From Methylomonas sp. MK1 (lineage in GTDB: Bacteria; Pseudomonadota; Gammaproteobacteria; Methylococcales; Methylomonadaceae), in the NCBI RefSeq assembly GCF_000365425.1, contig NZ_AQOV01000002.1:124001-188000 (forward strand): 64,000 nucleotides of DNA, given 5' to 3'. Positions within the stretch are counted from its first letter, which is position 1. Each line of letters opens with the position of its first letter. This document shows positions 44,553 through 51,857 of this stretch, piece by piece. The notes under the pieces were generated by a model, which saw only the letters and a list, made by a program, of their open reading frames with translations, did not search any database and had not been told where the DNA came from. The position numbers and the translations under genes are program-made.

Positions 44553-45908
44553 ATGAAAGCAACCTTATCCGATAAAACTTATTTAACCGACCTGGACGGC
44601 TTCCAAGCAATGGAAATCGAAAAGGCGCTTACTTATATCAATCCGAAGTATCAGGAAGCCTTAAAACAAGGTCGTTCGGTGCGTGGCATTGATAAACACA
44701 TCCAGCTATTCGAACGCACCAGCAACGGTCTATCGATTCCACGCGGCATATTTTTGGCGTCATTGGGCATGGTGGCGGAAGTAATCCAGGATGATAGACA
44801 GAGCCACCCGGTAATGATCGAAACCATTATCGAGCCGAGACACTATCAGGAGCGTGCCTTAAAACTGGCGGTTACTGTTGGCGGCGGCGTGCTTGTCGCC
44901 CCGACCGGCGCGGGCAAGACCACCATGGGCATTGAGTTGGCGGCAAGGCTTGCTCAGCGCTGTTTGATCCTGGTCAAGTCCAAAGACCTTGCCGAACAAT
45001 GGATAGGCGCTATTAAGCGATTTACTGGCCTGGAGTGCGGCATTATTGGCGGCGGCAAGTGGATCGAAGGCAAACAGTTCACCGTCGCCTTGGTGCAGTC
45101 TCTGCACAAACACGAAACCAGCTTGGATTATGGCTTAGTGATCGTTGATGAGTGCCACAACGTACCAGCCACACAGGCTTACACCGTCATTAACCGGCAG
45201 CGGGCACAATACCGATTTGGCTTATCTGCCACGCCACAGCGGAGCGATAACCTGGAAATGATGATACATGCCGCCCTTGGTCCTGTCGTTGCTGAAATCG
45301 AGCAAAGCGAGGTTGTCGGCGCGGTGTTGCCGGTCACGGTGTCGACGTTGAATTACGCCTTCCAAGGTAATCCGAAAAGCTGGACGGATTTTATCGCCAA
45401 GCTGGCAGACGATCCCGAGCGCAACCGGCTAATCGTAAACAGCGCTATCAAGTCGAGCCGGTCACTGGGTACGGCGGTTTTAACCGGTACCATCGAACAC
45501 GCGGAAAAGCTCCACGCCCTGATTGCACAGCATGGCGTCGATGCTTTGCTGTTGCATGGGCAATTACCCAAGAAAATCCGCGATGAGCGCATGAAGGCGG
45601 CGCACGGTAGCCAATTGATCATCGGCACGCTGTCGTTATTGTCGGAGGGTATCGACTGGCCGCATGTTGGCTCGATCATTTTCGCCAGTCCGGTATCTGC
45701 GGCGGTGAACAAGGAAACGCCGTCAGCCATCCGCTTGATTCAATCTATCGGCAGGGCCAGACGCCCATTCCCCGGCAAATCGGTGGCGCATGTCATGGAT
45801 ATTATCGACGCCACGCCTTTCGGCAGAGGTGCCTACCGCAAACGCGCGCTGATCTACCGTCAACAGGGTTTTAATGTGCGGGCATTAAATCAGGGAGGCC
45901 GGGCATGA
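44553..45908 (+). CDS. DEAD/DEAH-box helicase of phage type
   Basis: 451 aa from ATG 44553 (GCAAGGGATTAAACCC upstream; ATG 44523 would add ten residues). SF2 helicase: Walker A LVAPTGAGKTTMG near residue 119, DECH box VIVDECHNVP near 200, SAT motif FGLSATPQR near 220, and motif VI SIGRARRP near 405. An N-terminal extension of about 100 residues precedes the helicase. Probably a repair or replication helicase of the element. Confidence 0.87.
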   Translation: MKATLSDKTYLTDLDGFQAMEIEKALTYINPKYQEALKQGRSVRGIDKHIQLFERTSNGLSIPRGIFLASLGMVAEVIQDDRQSHPVMIETIIEPRHYQERALKLAVTVGGGVLVAPTGAGKTTMGIELAARLAQRCLILVKSKDLAEQWIGAIKRFTGLECGIIGGGKWIEGKQFTVALVQSLHKHETSLDYGLVIVDECHNVPATQAYTVINRQRAQYRFGLSATPQRSDNLEMMIHAALGPVVAEIEQSEVVGAVLPVTVSTLNYAFQGNPKSWTDFIAKLADDPERNRLIVNSAIKSSRSLGTAVLTGTIEHAEKLHALIAQHGVDALLLHGQLPKKIRDERMKAAHGSQLIIGTLSLLSEGIDWPHVGSIIFASPVSAAVNKETPSAIRLIQSIGRARRPFPGKSVAHVMDIIDATPFGRGAYRKRALIYRQQGFNVRALNQGGRA

Positions 45909-46357
45909 TTAACAGCAGAGCCAAAGGCAGCGCCGCCGAAAGAGAGTTTGCCGGTTTGGTCTATGACTGGTCCGGTGTGCGGTTGATTCGAAACCTGGAG
46001 CAAACCCGTTCGGGCGGTCACGATCTTATCGTTCATCCTGATGAAGTGGGTCCGGTCGCCGATGCTTTCCGCGCATTGGCCATCGAGTGCAAACGCTATC
46101 AATCGGTCACTGAGGCTAACATTCAAAAATGGTGGAATCAGGCAATTGCCCAGGCTAAGCCAGCCGAGTTGATGCCCATCCTAGCCTATCGCGCCAATCG
46201 CGCACCCTGGCGCGTTGTCTTGCCCTTGCGGGCGGTTAATCAAGCCCTGAGCCACAGTCAGCAGCTTGGTTATTGCGTCACGCTCAGCCCTGAGGGCTTT
46301 TGTCATGTCATGACAGAGGCTGTTCTGAACCAGGGGGTAAAATCACATGACAGATAA
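45905..46357 (+). CDS. PD-(D/E)XK nuclease, Holliday-junction-resolvase-like
   Basis: 150 aa. The nuclease core is visible: Glu in GSAAEREFAGLV, Asp in SGGHDLIVHP and the ExK in LAIECKRYQS. The N-terminal layout resembles phage Holliday junction resolvases. It overlaps the helicase by four bases, fitting a recombination/replication module. Confidence 0.75.
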   Translation: MINSRAKGSAAEREFAGLVYDWSGVRLIRNLEQTRSGGHDLIVHPDEVGPVADAFRALAIECKRYQSVTEANIQKWWNQAIAQAKPAELMPILAYRANRAPWRVVLPLRAVNQALSHSQQLGYCVTLSPEGFCHVMTEAVLNQGVKSHDR

Positions 46358-46637
46358 ACCAAAACCGCACTGGCTTAAAGGAGTTATGAGTGGCGGCGCG
46401 CCAACTGCCGCTTCAAATTGCTTGGATGATGGCGCCAGCATACCTAAAAAAGAGACGAGGCTATGGACGTGGCTATTTCACAATGATGGCACAGGTTTAA
46501 AGCAACTCGAAGCAGAAGATCTCGTGCCGGATGATATGCCAACCATAACCGTTTTGATGCATACCTCCACCAGTCTTAGCGATTTGACCAAAGCGTTGCA
46601 TCGAGTGATTGAAGAATACGGTGAAGAACATCTTTAA
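46347..46637 (+). CDS. Hypothetical protein
   Basis: 96 aa, overlaps the nuclease gene by eleven bases. No family recognised; hydrophilic, with an acidic C-terminus (VIEEYGEEHL). Coupled to the replication module. The 82 bases after it are free. Confidence 0.55.
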   Translation: MTDKPKPHWLKGVMSGGAPTAASNCLDDGASIPKKETRLWTWLFHNDGTGLKQLEAEDLVPDDMPTITVLMHTSTSLSDLTKALHRVIEEYGEEHL

Positions 46638-46719
46638 AAGACCGATAGGGATGATTGCAATATTTAATTGAACAGTGTTTAATTTCTGAAAAAAGCAGAT
46701 CAGAAACAGGAAAAACAGT

Positions 46720-47121
46720 ATGCCTCGCCGAAAATTTCAACCAGGGCAAAGCGGTAATCCAAGTGGCAGGCCGAAGGGTAAAACAGCGGCCACTTTGCTC
46801 AGAAAATCGATAGCCGATGCAATGCCGGAAATATTGGAAAAGTTGGTCGCTTTGGCAAAAGACGGTGATATTGCTGCGGCAAAAGCCTTGCTAGACAGAG
46901 CGGTACCACCTTTAAAGCCCGTGGCGGCTAATGTAAGTCTTTCCGTCCCCAATGAAGCCAGCTTGACCGAGCAAGGCGCTGCTGTCGTTAACGCCATCTT
47001 AACGGGATCAATTCCGCCAGATATTGGTGGCCAGCTGATAGCCGCCCTGTCCAACCAAGCCAAATTGATCGAGGTGGACGAATTAATTAAACGCATTGAG
47101 GAACTGGAGAAAAAGCAATGA
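46720..47121 (+). CDS. DUF5681-domain protein
   Basis: 133 aa. The N-terminus FQPGQSGNPSGRPKGKTAATLL is a DUF5681 signature (two adjoining pieces: FQPGQSGNPSGRPKG and KTAATLL). Such genes often lie next to phage terminase genes, but no terminase is present here. The C-terminal third ends in a short coiled coil (ELIKRIEELEKKQ). It overlaps the next small gene by four bases. Confidence 0.8.
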   Translation: MPRRKFQPGQSGNPSGRPKGKTAATLLRKSIADAMPEILEKLVALAKDGDIAAAKALLDRAVPPLKPVAANVSLSVPNEASLTEQGAAVVNAILTGSIPPDIGGQLIAALSNQAKLIEVDELIKRIEELEKKQ

Positions 47122-47300
47122 GCTTACAAATTCGCTTAGCCAAATTGGAAAACCATCAGGGTGTAAAAACGCCGGTCATGCCGGAAGGTTTGAGTCCGAT
47201 GGATCAGTATTTGTTCATGATTCGCCTGCCGGCGGCAAGCACCTCCCAAACATCCGCTCTGACACCGGCACAGGCTTATCAAGCTATGACTGGTCGGTAG
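47118..47300 (+). CDS. Small protein, LEK-type N-terminus
   Basis: 60 aa, starts MSLQIRLAKLE and is coupled to the DUF5681 gene by ATGA. The C-terminal part (PAQAYQAMTGR) is simple. Its opening resembles that of the next small protein (47337), suggesting related assembly or regulatory peptides. Confidence 0.55.
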   Translation: MSLQIRLAKLENHQGVKTPVMPEGLSPMDQYLFMIRLPAASTSQTSALTPAQAYQAMTGR

Positions 47301-47336
47301 CAGCCGCAATTTTCACAGTTTCCATTGAGGTAACCC

Positions 47337-47507
47337 ATGGCCTTGCAAGATCGAATCACAAAACTTGAGCGCAAGCATCGTAAAACCGGCCCTGTCTTCG
47401 TCATAGTGCAATCGAACGAAACGCCGTCCGAGGCATTACTGCGCTGCCATCCGGGCGAAAAACCAGAACAGGTCTTGTATTTAGACCCATGTGACGTTCG
47501 AGCATGA
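47337..47507 (+). CDS. Short 56-aa protein, related N-terminus
   Basis: ATG 47337 (TTGAGGTAACCC upstream) encodes 56 aa, starting MALQDRITKLERKHRK and then a VFVIVQSNETP strand. The start shares the M-S/A-L-Q-x-R-x-x-KLE pattern with the preceding gene. Such short coiled-coil-plus-strand proteins occur in phage structural clusters; function unknown. Confidence 0.6.
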   Translation: MALQDRITKLERKHRKTGPVFVIVQSNETPSEALLRCHPGEKPEQVLYLDPCDVRA

Positions 47508-47550
47508 GCTGTTCTGACTATCAAATTTATCTAAATTAAGCGAGGTTGTT

Positions 47551-48627
47551 ATGGGTTTGTTAGGTGCTGCGTATGGCTTGGGGGCCGGCGTTAATGATAT
47601 GGCTGATCGTAGGCTGAAGTTCTTGGATGAAAGCCGGATGTTGCAGATCAAAGCTGATGCGGACGCCGCTAGGGAGCAGCGGATTTTGGAGGCGAAAAAC
47701 CTGTACAGCATTCAGGCCGAACAGCGCGGCTTGGAGAACGACAAAATTCGAGCTCAGAATGCGATTGACATCAATACCAACCCCGATAACGTCGCTAGGG
47801 CTGCTAATGCGGAAATTGCCAAGCTCAAAACCAAGGACGAATACGGCGATAGCCGCTTCGATACCGAGCTGGATCAGGCGACACGCAAAGCAAATGCGCT
47901 TGATGAGGCAACCTATCACGACAATACCGACTATGAAGGCCGGCGACTGTCGCACGAGCTGGACCGGTTAAAACTTGACGAAGCAAAACAGCCTCAGTTC
48001 AAAATGACCAAGGCCGACGAAAAGCGGTATGACTTCTTGAAGTCACAATATGAGAGTCTTGCTAAAGCTCGCAGTGAAACGACTGACGAAAAGATAAGAG
48101 TCGAGCTGTTGGATAAAATGGACGGCGTTTCCGGTCAGGTAGATAGTCTGCTGTCAAGGTACGACGGGGAAGGCAAGGAGCAAACAAAAGCCGCTGTCGA
48201 TGACGATCCATTGGGCGTTAAGCGTGACCTGCTTTTGAAAGACTTGCGCAAGATCAATCCGAAGGTGGATGTTTCCGAAAAGCTTAGCAACTCAGACTTG
48301 CAAGAAATTCTCGATTACGAGCGGAAAAACCAGGGATCAAGCCAAGCAGAAAAGCCAAAAGGCATGCTCGGCGCAACGAAATTGCCAACACAGTATTCGG
48401 AACCAAAACCTAAAGGCATATTAAACCAGGGGAAAGCAGCATCTTCTGAGGGCAATTCGCTGAAAGCCATGGTTGAATCCGAGAACGACCCGGATAAGTT
48501 GCTGGATTTGATCGTACCTTATTTGCAACCGTCGGACATAGATGGTCTGAAATCAATGCCGGCCAATCAGCGCGGTGACAGAATACGCGCCATTCGAGAC
48601 AGGTTGATCAGGCTCGGCGACATATAG
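47551..48627 (+). CDS. Long coiled-coil phage-type protein
   Basis: 358 aa. After a Gly/Ala-rich start (MGLLGAAYGLGAGVNDMADR) comes a long, highly charged helical region (about 25-180) rich in Lys, Glu, Asp and Arg. A disordered Pro/Lys/Gly segment follows (about 270-300), then a small C-terminal helical domain (LLDLIVPYLQPSDIDGLKS). Similar proteins lie near virion genes of podovirus-like prophages, from memory. No catalytic motif is visible. Confidence 0.65.
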   Translation: MGLLGAAYGLGAGVNDMADRRLKFLDESRMLQIKADADAAREQRILEAKNLYSIQAEQRGLENDKIRAQNAIDINTNPDNVARAANAEIAKLKTKDEYGDSRFDTELDQATRKANALDEATYHDNTDYEGRRLSHELDRLKLDEAKQPQFKMTKADEKRYDFLKSQYESLAKARSETTDEKIRVELLDKMDGVSGQVDSLLSRYDGEGKEQTKAAVDDDPLGVKRDLLLKDLRKINPKVDVSEKLSNSDLQEILDYERKNQGSSQAEKPKGMLGATKLPTQYSEPKPKGILNQGKAASSEGNSLKAMVESENDPDKLLDLIVPYLQPSDIDGLKSMPANQRGDRIRAIRDRLIRLGDI

Positions 48628-48652
48628 GCTTTTGAACTATCGAGGACGCTTC

Positions 48653-48832
48653 ATGGTTACTGATGATGTTAAAGCACTACGCGACCTGGCGGAACAGGTA
48701 TTGCTAGGCTGGCTGGAAACTGAAACGCCGGCTGATCGCCGCCGGCAAAAAGCCCTCGAATTGGTCGCAGAGGCCGGACAATGCCTGCATTGCGCGTGTA
48801 TCAATCTTGGGGCTTTCGAAATACACGATTAA
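48653..48832 (+). CDS. Small hypothetical protein
   Basis: 59 aa from ATG 48653, mostly helical (DVKALRDLAEQVLLGWLE) with a Cys-rich turn (CLHCACINLG). Start 48632 would add seven residues without a clear ribosome site. It ends the plus-strand operon. Confidence 0.5.
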   Translation: MVTDDVKALRDLAEQVLLGWLETETPADRRRQKALELVAEAGQCLHCACINLGAFEIHD

Positions 48833-48886
48833 TCCTTGGCATTTAAAGTCCAACGGAATACTAAGATTTACTAACTATACAAGCGC

Positions 48887-49483
48887 TTAGTTATTTCTGT
48901 TTGAGGTTTTAGTGAGAAAAAGGGTCATACCTCCTATAGCTAAAACTCCTGCCCACTGTGTTAAAAGCATTGCTACATTAACGGTTGCAGTTATATTTCC
49001 TTTCTTTGGAGGAGCTAAAAGCCAGTCATATCCCATGTTATAAACAACGCCGTTCGCTGCTATGACTTGGTAAGGTGGATAGAAAAACATAATGGCAATA
49101 ATTAATGAGACAACAAGCATTATTCGCGTTTGGTTTTTGCTTACTGATTGTTTGGCGTAATCATTAAAATCATTTAGTAATTTAGTTTTCTTAGGGCAAT
49201 TGATACTTGCTTCATTGCTTTGCCATGACTTTAATCTGAACCAACCAAATCCAATTACGTAGCCCATTAACCAAGCGACAACAATTTGCAGAAAAATGAA
49301 AGCAAAAAAGTTTACATAGTCGCCATTATCTAACTTTGTTAGACTGGTCATTAATACACTTCCGCTAACAAGCCAGCTTGCTAGCCAGCGCCCTTGTTGA
49401 TGAGCGGATGAGATGCTAGCTTTCTTAATCCCAATTGCTAAAATCTGAAATATCCCTATTGCAAAAAGCAGCTTTAAAAACAT
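48887..49483 (-). CDS. Membrane protein, probably 3' half of a split gene
   Basis: 198 codons from ATG 49483. There are about five hydrophobic segments (near residues 2-18, 33-50, 56-78, 122-138 and 175-192). The same frame is open upstream to 49657 without any ATG, GTG or TTG start, and encodes a hydrophilic linker. It overlaps the end of the preceding secreted-protein frame (49596-50048) at a purine run. The most economical reading is one gene broken by a one-base shift. The region is AT-richer than its neighbours. Confidence 0.6.
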   Translation of the reverse strand: MFLKLLFAIGIFQILAIGIKKASISSAHQQGRWLASWLVSGSVLMTSLTKLDNGDYVNFFAFIFLQIVVAWLMGYVIGFGWFRLKSWQSNEASINCPKKTKLLNDFNDYAKQSVSKNQTRIMLVVSLIIAIMFFYPPYQVIAANGVVYNMGYDWLLAPPKKGNITATVNVAMLLTQWAGVLAIGGMTLFLTKTSNRNN

Positions 49484-49595
49484 ATGAGCAACAAACTTTT
49501 TTAGAAACTCATGTAAATCAAAGTCGCTTGCTTCACGTTTTTCGAAATTTTCTTTGTTGGTATTAGATGCTGTGTAGTTAGATTCATCTGATAGA

Positions 49596-50048
49596 TTACT
49601 GGCTTCTATATTCTTTTCTTTCTTCTTTCTTGTATCTTGTAATGTATTCAGATATTTTTATGGCGTCCCAAGTCTCTGATAGCATCTTTCTATGTTCATC
49701 GCTAAGCCTTGATGTCCACTTTTCGAAATCCTCACTTTTCGAAATTTCTTTCCAGTCAGGATGAAGAGTATCAAGTAATTTAATCTGATGCTCATGGACA
49801 CTATTTGTCTCGCTATCATCAACTTTAGAATTGTTCTTAGGTATTTGATAGCCGATGACTTCGGCATAGTCCTTAAACGGGATGTCGGAATAAAACTTTT
49901 TGTGCAGATAGTTCGCCAGCTGGTCGTCATCTAGGTTGGCGTAATCTGGATTTTTGTCGCGCACTTGCTGGAGAGTAAGCGCCGCTTGAGAAATGCCGAA
50001 AGGAAATAAGGCTAATACCAGGAAAGCTATTTTTACTAACCGAATCAT
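49596..50048 (-). CDS. Exported protein, probably 5' half of a split gene
   Basis: 150 codons. A signal peptide (MIRLVKIAFLVLALFPFGIS, cleavage near AQA-24) is followed by VRDKNPDYANLDDDQLANYL and HKKFYSDIPF. That motif pair is familiar from phage internal virion and tape-measure-type proteins. Then comes LHPDWKEISKSEDFEKW, also phage-like. The frame ends in a Lys/Glu/Arg run (KKEERKEYRSQ) where the downstream membrane frame is open in the +1 phase. Confidence 0.6.
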   Translation of the reverse strand: MIRLVKIAFLVLALFPFGISQAALTLQQVRDKNPDYANLDDDQLANYLHKKFYSDIPFKDYAEVIGYQIPKNNSKVDDSETNSVHEHQIKLLDTLHPDWKEISKSEDFEKWTSRLSDEHRKMLSETWDAIKISEYITRYKKEERKEYRSQ

Positions 50049-50319
50049 AGGATGACTGAACTTTTTATCAATTAAATAACACTAGAATCGTTACAAAATA
50101 TTGCAACCAGCAACAAAGCAAAGTGGGTTTATAGATAACATGGAATTAGCGCAAGTTTCAAACCAAACTCTATTGGTAGTCAAGCGAGCTTCGATTCTAC
50201 CCTGTGCCGGCGAGGTTTTGCACGGAATTGGATAGAGCTTCACCATCACATAAAATCTGATTGACAGGGCAAAGCAACTAAGTGCAGAATCTAGCCGTTG
50301 GCCACATTGCCGACCGGGA

Positions 50320-50341
50320 TTTGCAGCCCGTTTTGAAGTGG
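50320..50341 (+). promoter_or_regulatory. C4 target boxes, upstream pair
   Basis: TTTGCAG (50320-50326) and GAAGTGG (50335-50341) are each complementary to segments in the loop of the C4-like RNA (CTGCAAA and CCACTTC). The same two boxes recur in the same order before the 234-aa gene. In phage P1 such paired sites lie on both sides of the C4 RNA. Confidence 0.65.
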
Positions 50342-50351
50342 CGAGAAAAGC

Positions 50352-50374
50352 GCCGCAGCTTATGCGGCTTTTTT
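50352..50374 (+). terminator. Rho-independent terminator upstream of C4-like RNA
   Basis: Stem GCCGCA/TGCGGC with loop GCTTA and a T6 run, located just after the upstream target boxes. It could terminate the leader transcript or isolate the locus. Confidence 0.75.
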
Positions 50375-50416
50375 GTGCCTGTCATTTAGCATGGCTTTTG
50401 CTGTGCGTTCATTATG

Positions 50417-50485
50417 ACGTGGTTATTTGGGCGGCTTCGGCCGGCCGCACCACTTCGCGGTACTGCAAACCCACTTAACCACGTC
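50417..50485 (+). ncRNA. C4-type antisense RNA
   Basis: A closing 10-bp stem GACGTGGTTA (50417-50426) / TAACCACGTC (50476-50485) encloses a GCGGCTTCGGCCG hairpin region. Segment a is CCACTTC (50450-50456) and segment b is TACTGCAAAC (50461-50470). Segment b is exactly complementary over ten bases to 50494-50503, and segment a over seven to 50526-50532, which reaches the GGAG ribosome site of the downstream gene. Matching boxes also lie upstream at 50320-50341. This reproduces the layout of the P1/P7 C4 antisense RNA (and P4 CI RNA). Ends are approximate. Confidence 0.78.
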
Positions 50486-50493
50486 GCCTGATA

Positions 50494-50534
50494 GTTTGCA
50501 GTATCGGCGGCGGTTTAATCATTCAGAAGTGGAG
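50494..50534 (+). promoter_or_regulatory. C4 target boxes over the ribosome binding site
   Basis: GTTTGCAGTA (50494-50503) and GAAGTGG (50526-50532) pair with C4 segments b and a; the second overlaps the GGAG ribosome site (50531-50534) nine bases before ATG 50543. Pairing would block translation of the 234-aa gene. Confidence 0.7.
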
Positions 50535-50542
50535 TAACCGCA

Positions 50543-51247
50543 ATGACAACAGAATCAACAGCTCAAGCCGAGCAAAGCCCCAATTTTAGCCACCGATTCA
50601 ACCCTGAAGATGGTTTAGCCATTGATGCTTTCGACAACATATCGTCGCAAGCTATAAGCACACTTATGCTGCTTTCTGGTCAATTTGAAATGGATAACGA
50701 AACCGTTATTAATGACCATGACGTGGTTAATATTATTTATGGGGTTATAAACAGTATCAAAGATATGGGTGCTATTTACCGAAACGACTATAAGCACCAA
50801 TTCAATGCAAATCGTGTAAAAACTGGTGTGGACTGCGAGCCAAAACGCACGATTCGCAGCCGTGATGATTTGTCATTTACCAAACGTGATCATGAAGGGC
50901 GAATGTTAAATTGGTTTATGCCCGATAGAAACGGAAATTATCACGAACACTACGGCATTGGTGAAATTTGGTTTAACGAAATCGTAGACCTGGCGCGACA
51001 CAACACCCAAGATGCTTATGACGCGATGAAATTCGCTGGCCCTGAATTAACGCGTTATTGGAACAACGGCCATTCTGAAGGCTTTTTTGACAGGATGTCA
51101 CGTTGGGCGCTTGCGGGAATAATATCAAATCCCGATGAGCCAATAGTCCCGTTCAAGTTCTGCAAGATGGGAAAACCACCGGTTGAAGGAATGGATAATC
51201 TAATAAGTCGTGCAATTGGCTCTGGCACGAAGGACGGTGCAGCATGA
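50543..51247 (+). CDS. C4-controlled protein of unknown function
   Basis: 234 aa, soluble, no signal peptide or clear DNA-binding motif seen. It begins MTTESTAQAEQSPNFSHRF and has a helical N-terminal half; a middle segment is rich in aromatic and charged residues (RMLNWFMPDRNGNYHEHYG). Position behind a C4-type antisense RNA makes it the functional counterpart of P1 icd/ant: an antirepressor or cell-affecting switch protein. That role is inference. It overlaps a 36-codon frame by four bases. Confidence 0.75.
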   Translation: MTTESTAQAEQSPNFSHRFNPEDGLAIDAFDNISSQAISTLMLLSGQFEMDNETVINDHDVVNIIYGVINSIKDMGAIYRNDYKHQFNANRVKTGVDCEPKRTIRSRDDLSFTKRDHEGRMLNWFMPDRNGNYHEHYGIGEIWFNEIVDLARHNTQDAYDAMKFAGPELTRYWNNGHSEGFFDRMSRWALAGIISNPDEPIVPFKFCKMGKPPVEGMDNLISRAIGSGTKDGAA

Positions 51248-51354
51248 ACAGCAAGTCAGCAATGGCGCAAGGCGAGCGACCAGAAGCCAAAAGCAACATA
51301 ATACGACAAAAAACAGAGCCGGCTAGACTCCGGCCAATCATTCAAAGCCGGTAG
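51244..51354 (+). CDS. Possible 36-aa basic peptide
   Basis: ATG overlaps the stop of the preceding gene (ATGA), encoding a Lys/Arg/Gln-rich 36-residue peptide; its stop lies inside the following terminator. No homology known; kept because of the coupled start. Confidence 0.35.
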   Translation: MNSKSAMAQGERPEAKSNIIRQKTEPARLRPIIQSR

Positions 51355-51378
51355 CCCTCGCGGGTTATCGGCTTTTTT
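51346..51378 (+). terminator. Rho-independent terminator
   Basis: A 12-bp stem AGCCGGTAGCCC/GGGTTATCGGCT (with G-T pairs), loop TCGC, followed by T6. It ends the C4-controlled transcript. Confidence 0.85.
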
Positions 51379-51435
51379 GTGATTGAAGTTTGTTTTTAAG
51401 CAAATATCGTTACAGGTTGAGCAGAAATTGATGCG

Positions 51436-51795
51436 TTAAGCATAGCCAACGAGCCGGTGCGCCTCCTGGTACTGGCTTTTTTTGCCCAAATCAAAACCAT
51501 CACCACCAGCACAAGGAATGGTCGACATAGATCTTTTCCCCGCCGACACAGGTGAAACAGCCGCCTTTTGGTCCTTGGTGGTAATCCCCGTCGTAGCCGG
51601 TGATACTCCAGTCTGGCAGGTCTTTCGCTCCCATTTGTCCTTGGCTTTTCCAGCCGTCACCGTTTGCCATTGCATATTACTGGGATCGTCGGCACCGCCA
51701 CGCACCAACGGCCTGATATGATCGATTACACAACCTGGACACGCGCGGGTGTTCAGCTGTTGCGCCGAACTGAAATAGTGGTGTGTGCTATTTTA
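51436..51795 (-). pseudogene. HNH-endonuclease relic
   Basis: The frame on the minus strand from 51795 reads CPGCVIDHIRPLVRGGADD then PSNMQWQTV and KAKDKWERK, the core of small exported HNH nucleases. It has no start codon, and no signal peptide upstream where the Fic gene begins. After WERK the frame becomes unlike protein, whereas another phase reads on (SITGYDGDYH, CFTCVGGEK), so a frameshift is likely. Judged inactive. Confidence 0.55.
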
Positions 51796-51857
51796 GTTTT
51801 TGCGTAAAATCTAAAATATCGAGTAAGGTTGTTTTAGTTTCCGGGAAAAGCAAGGCC

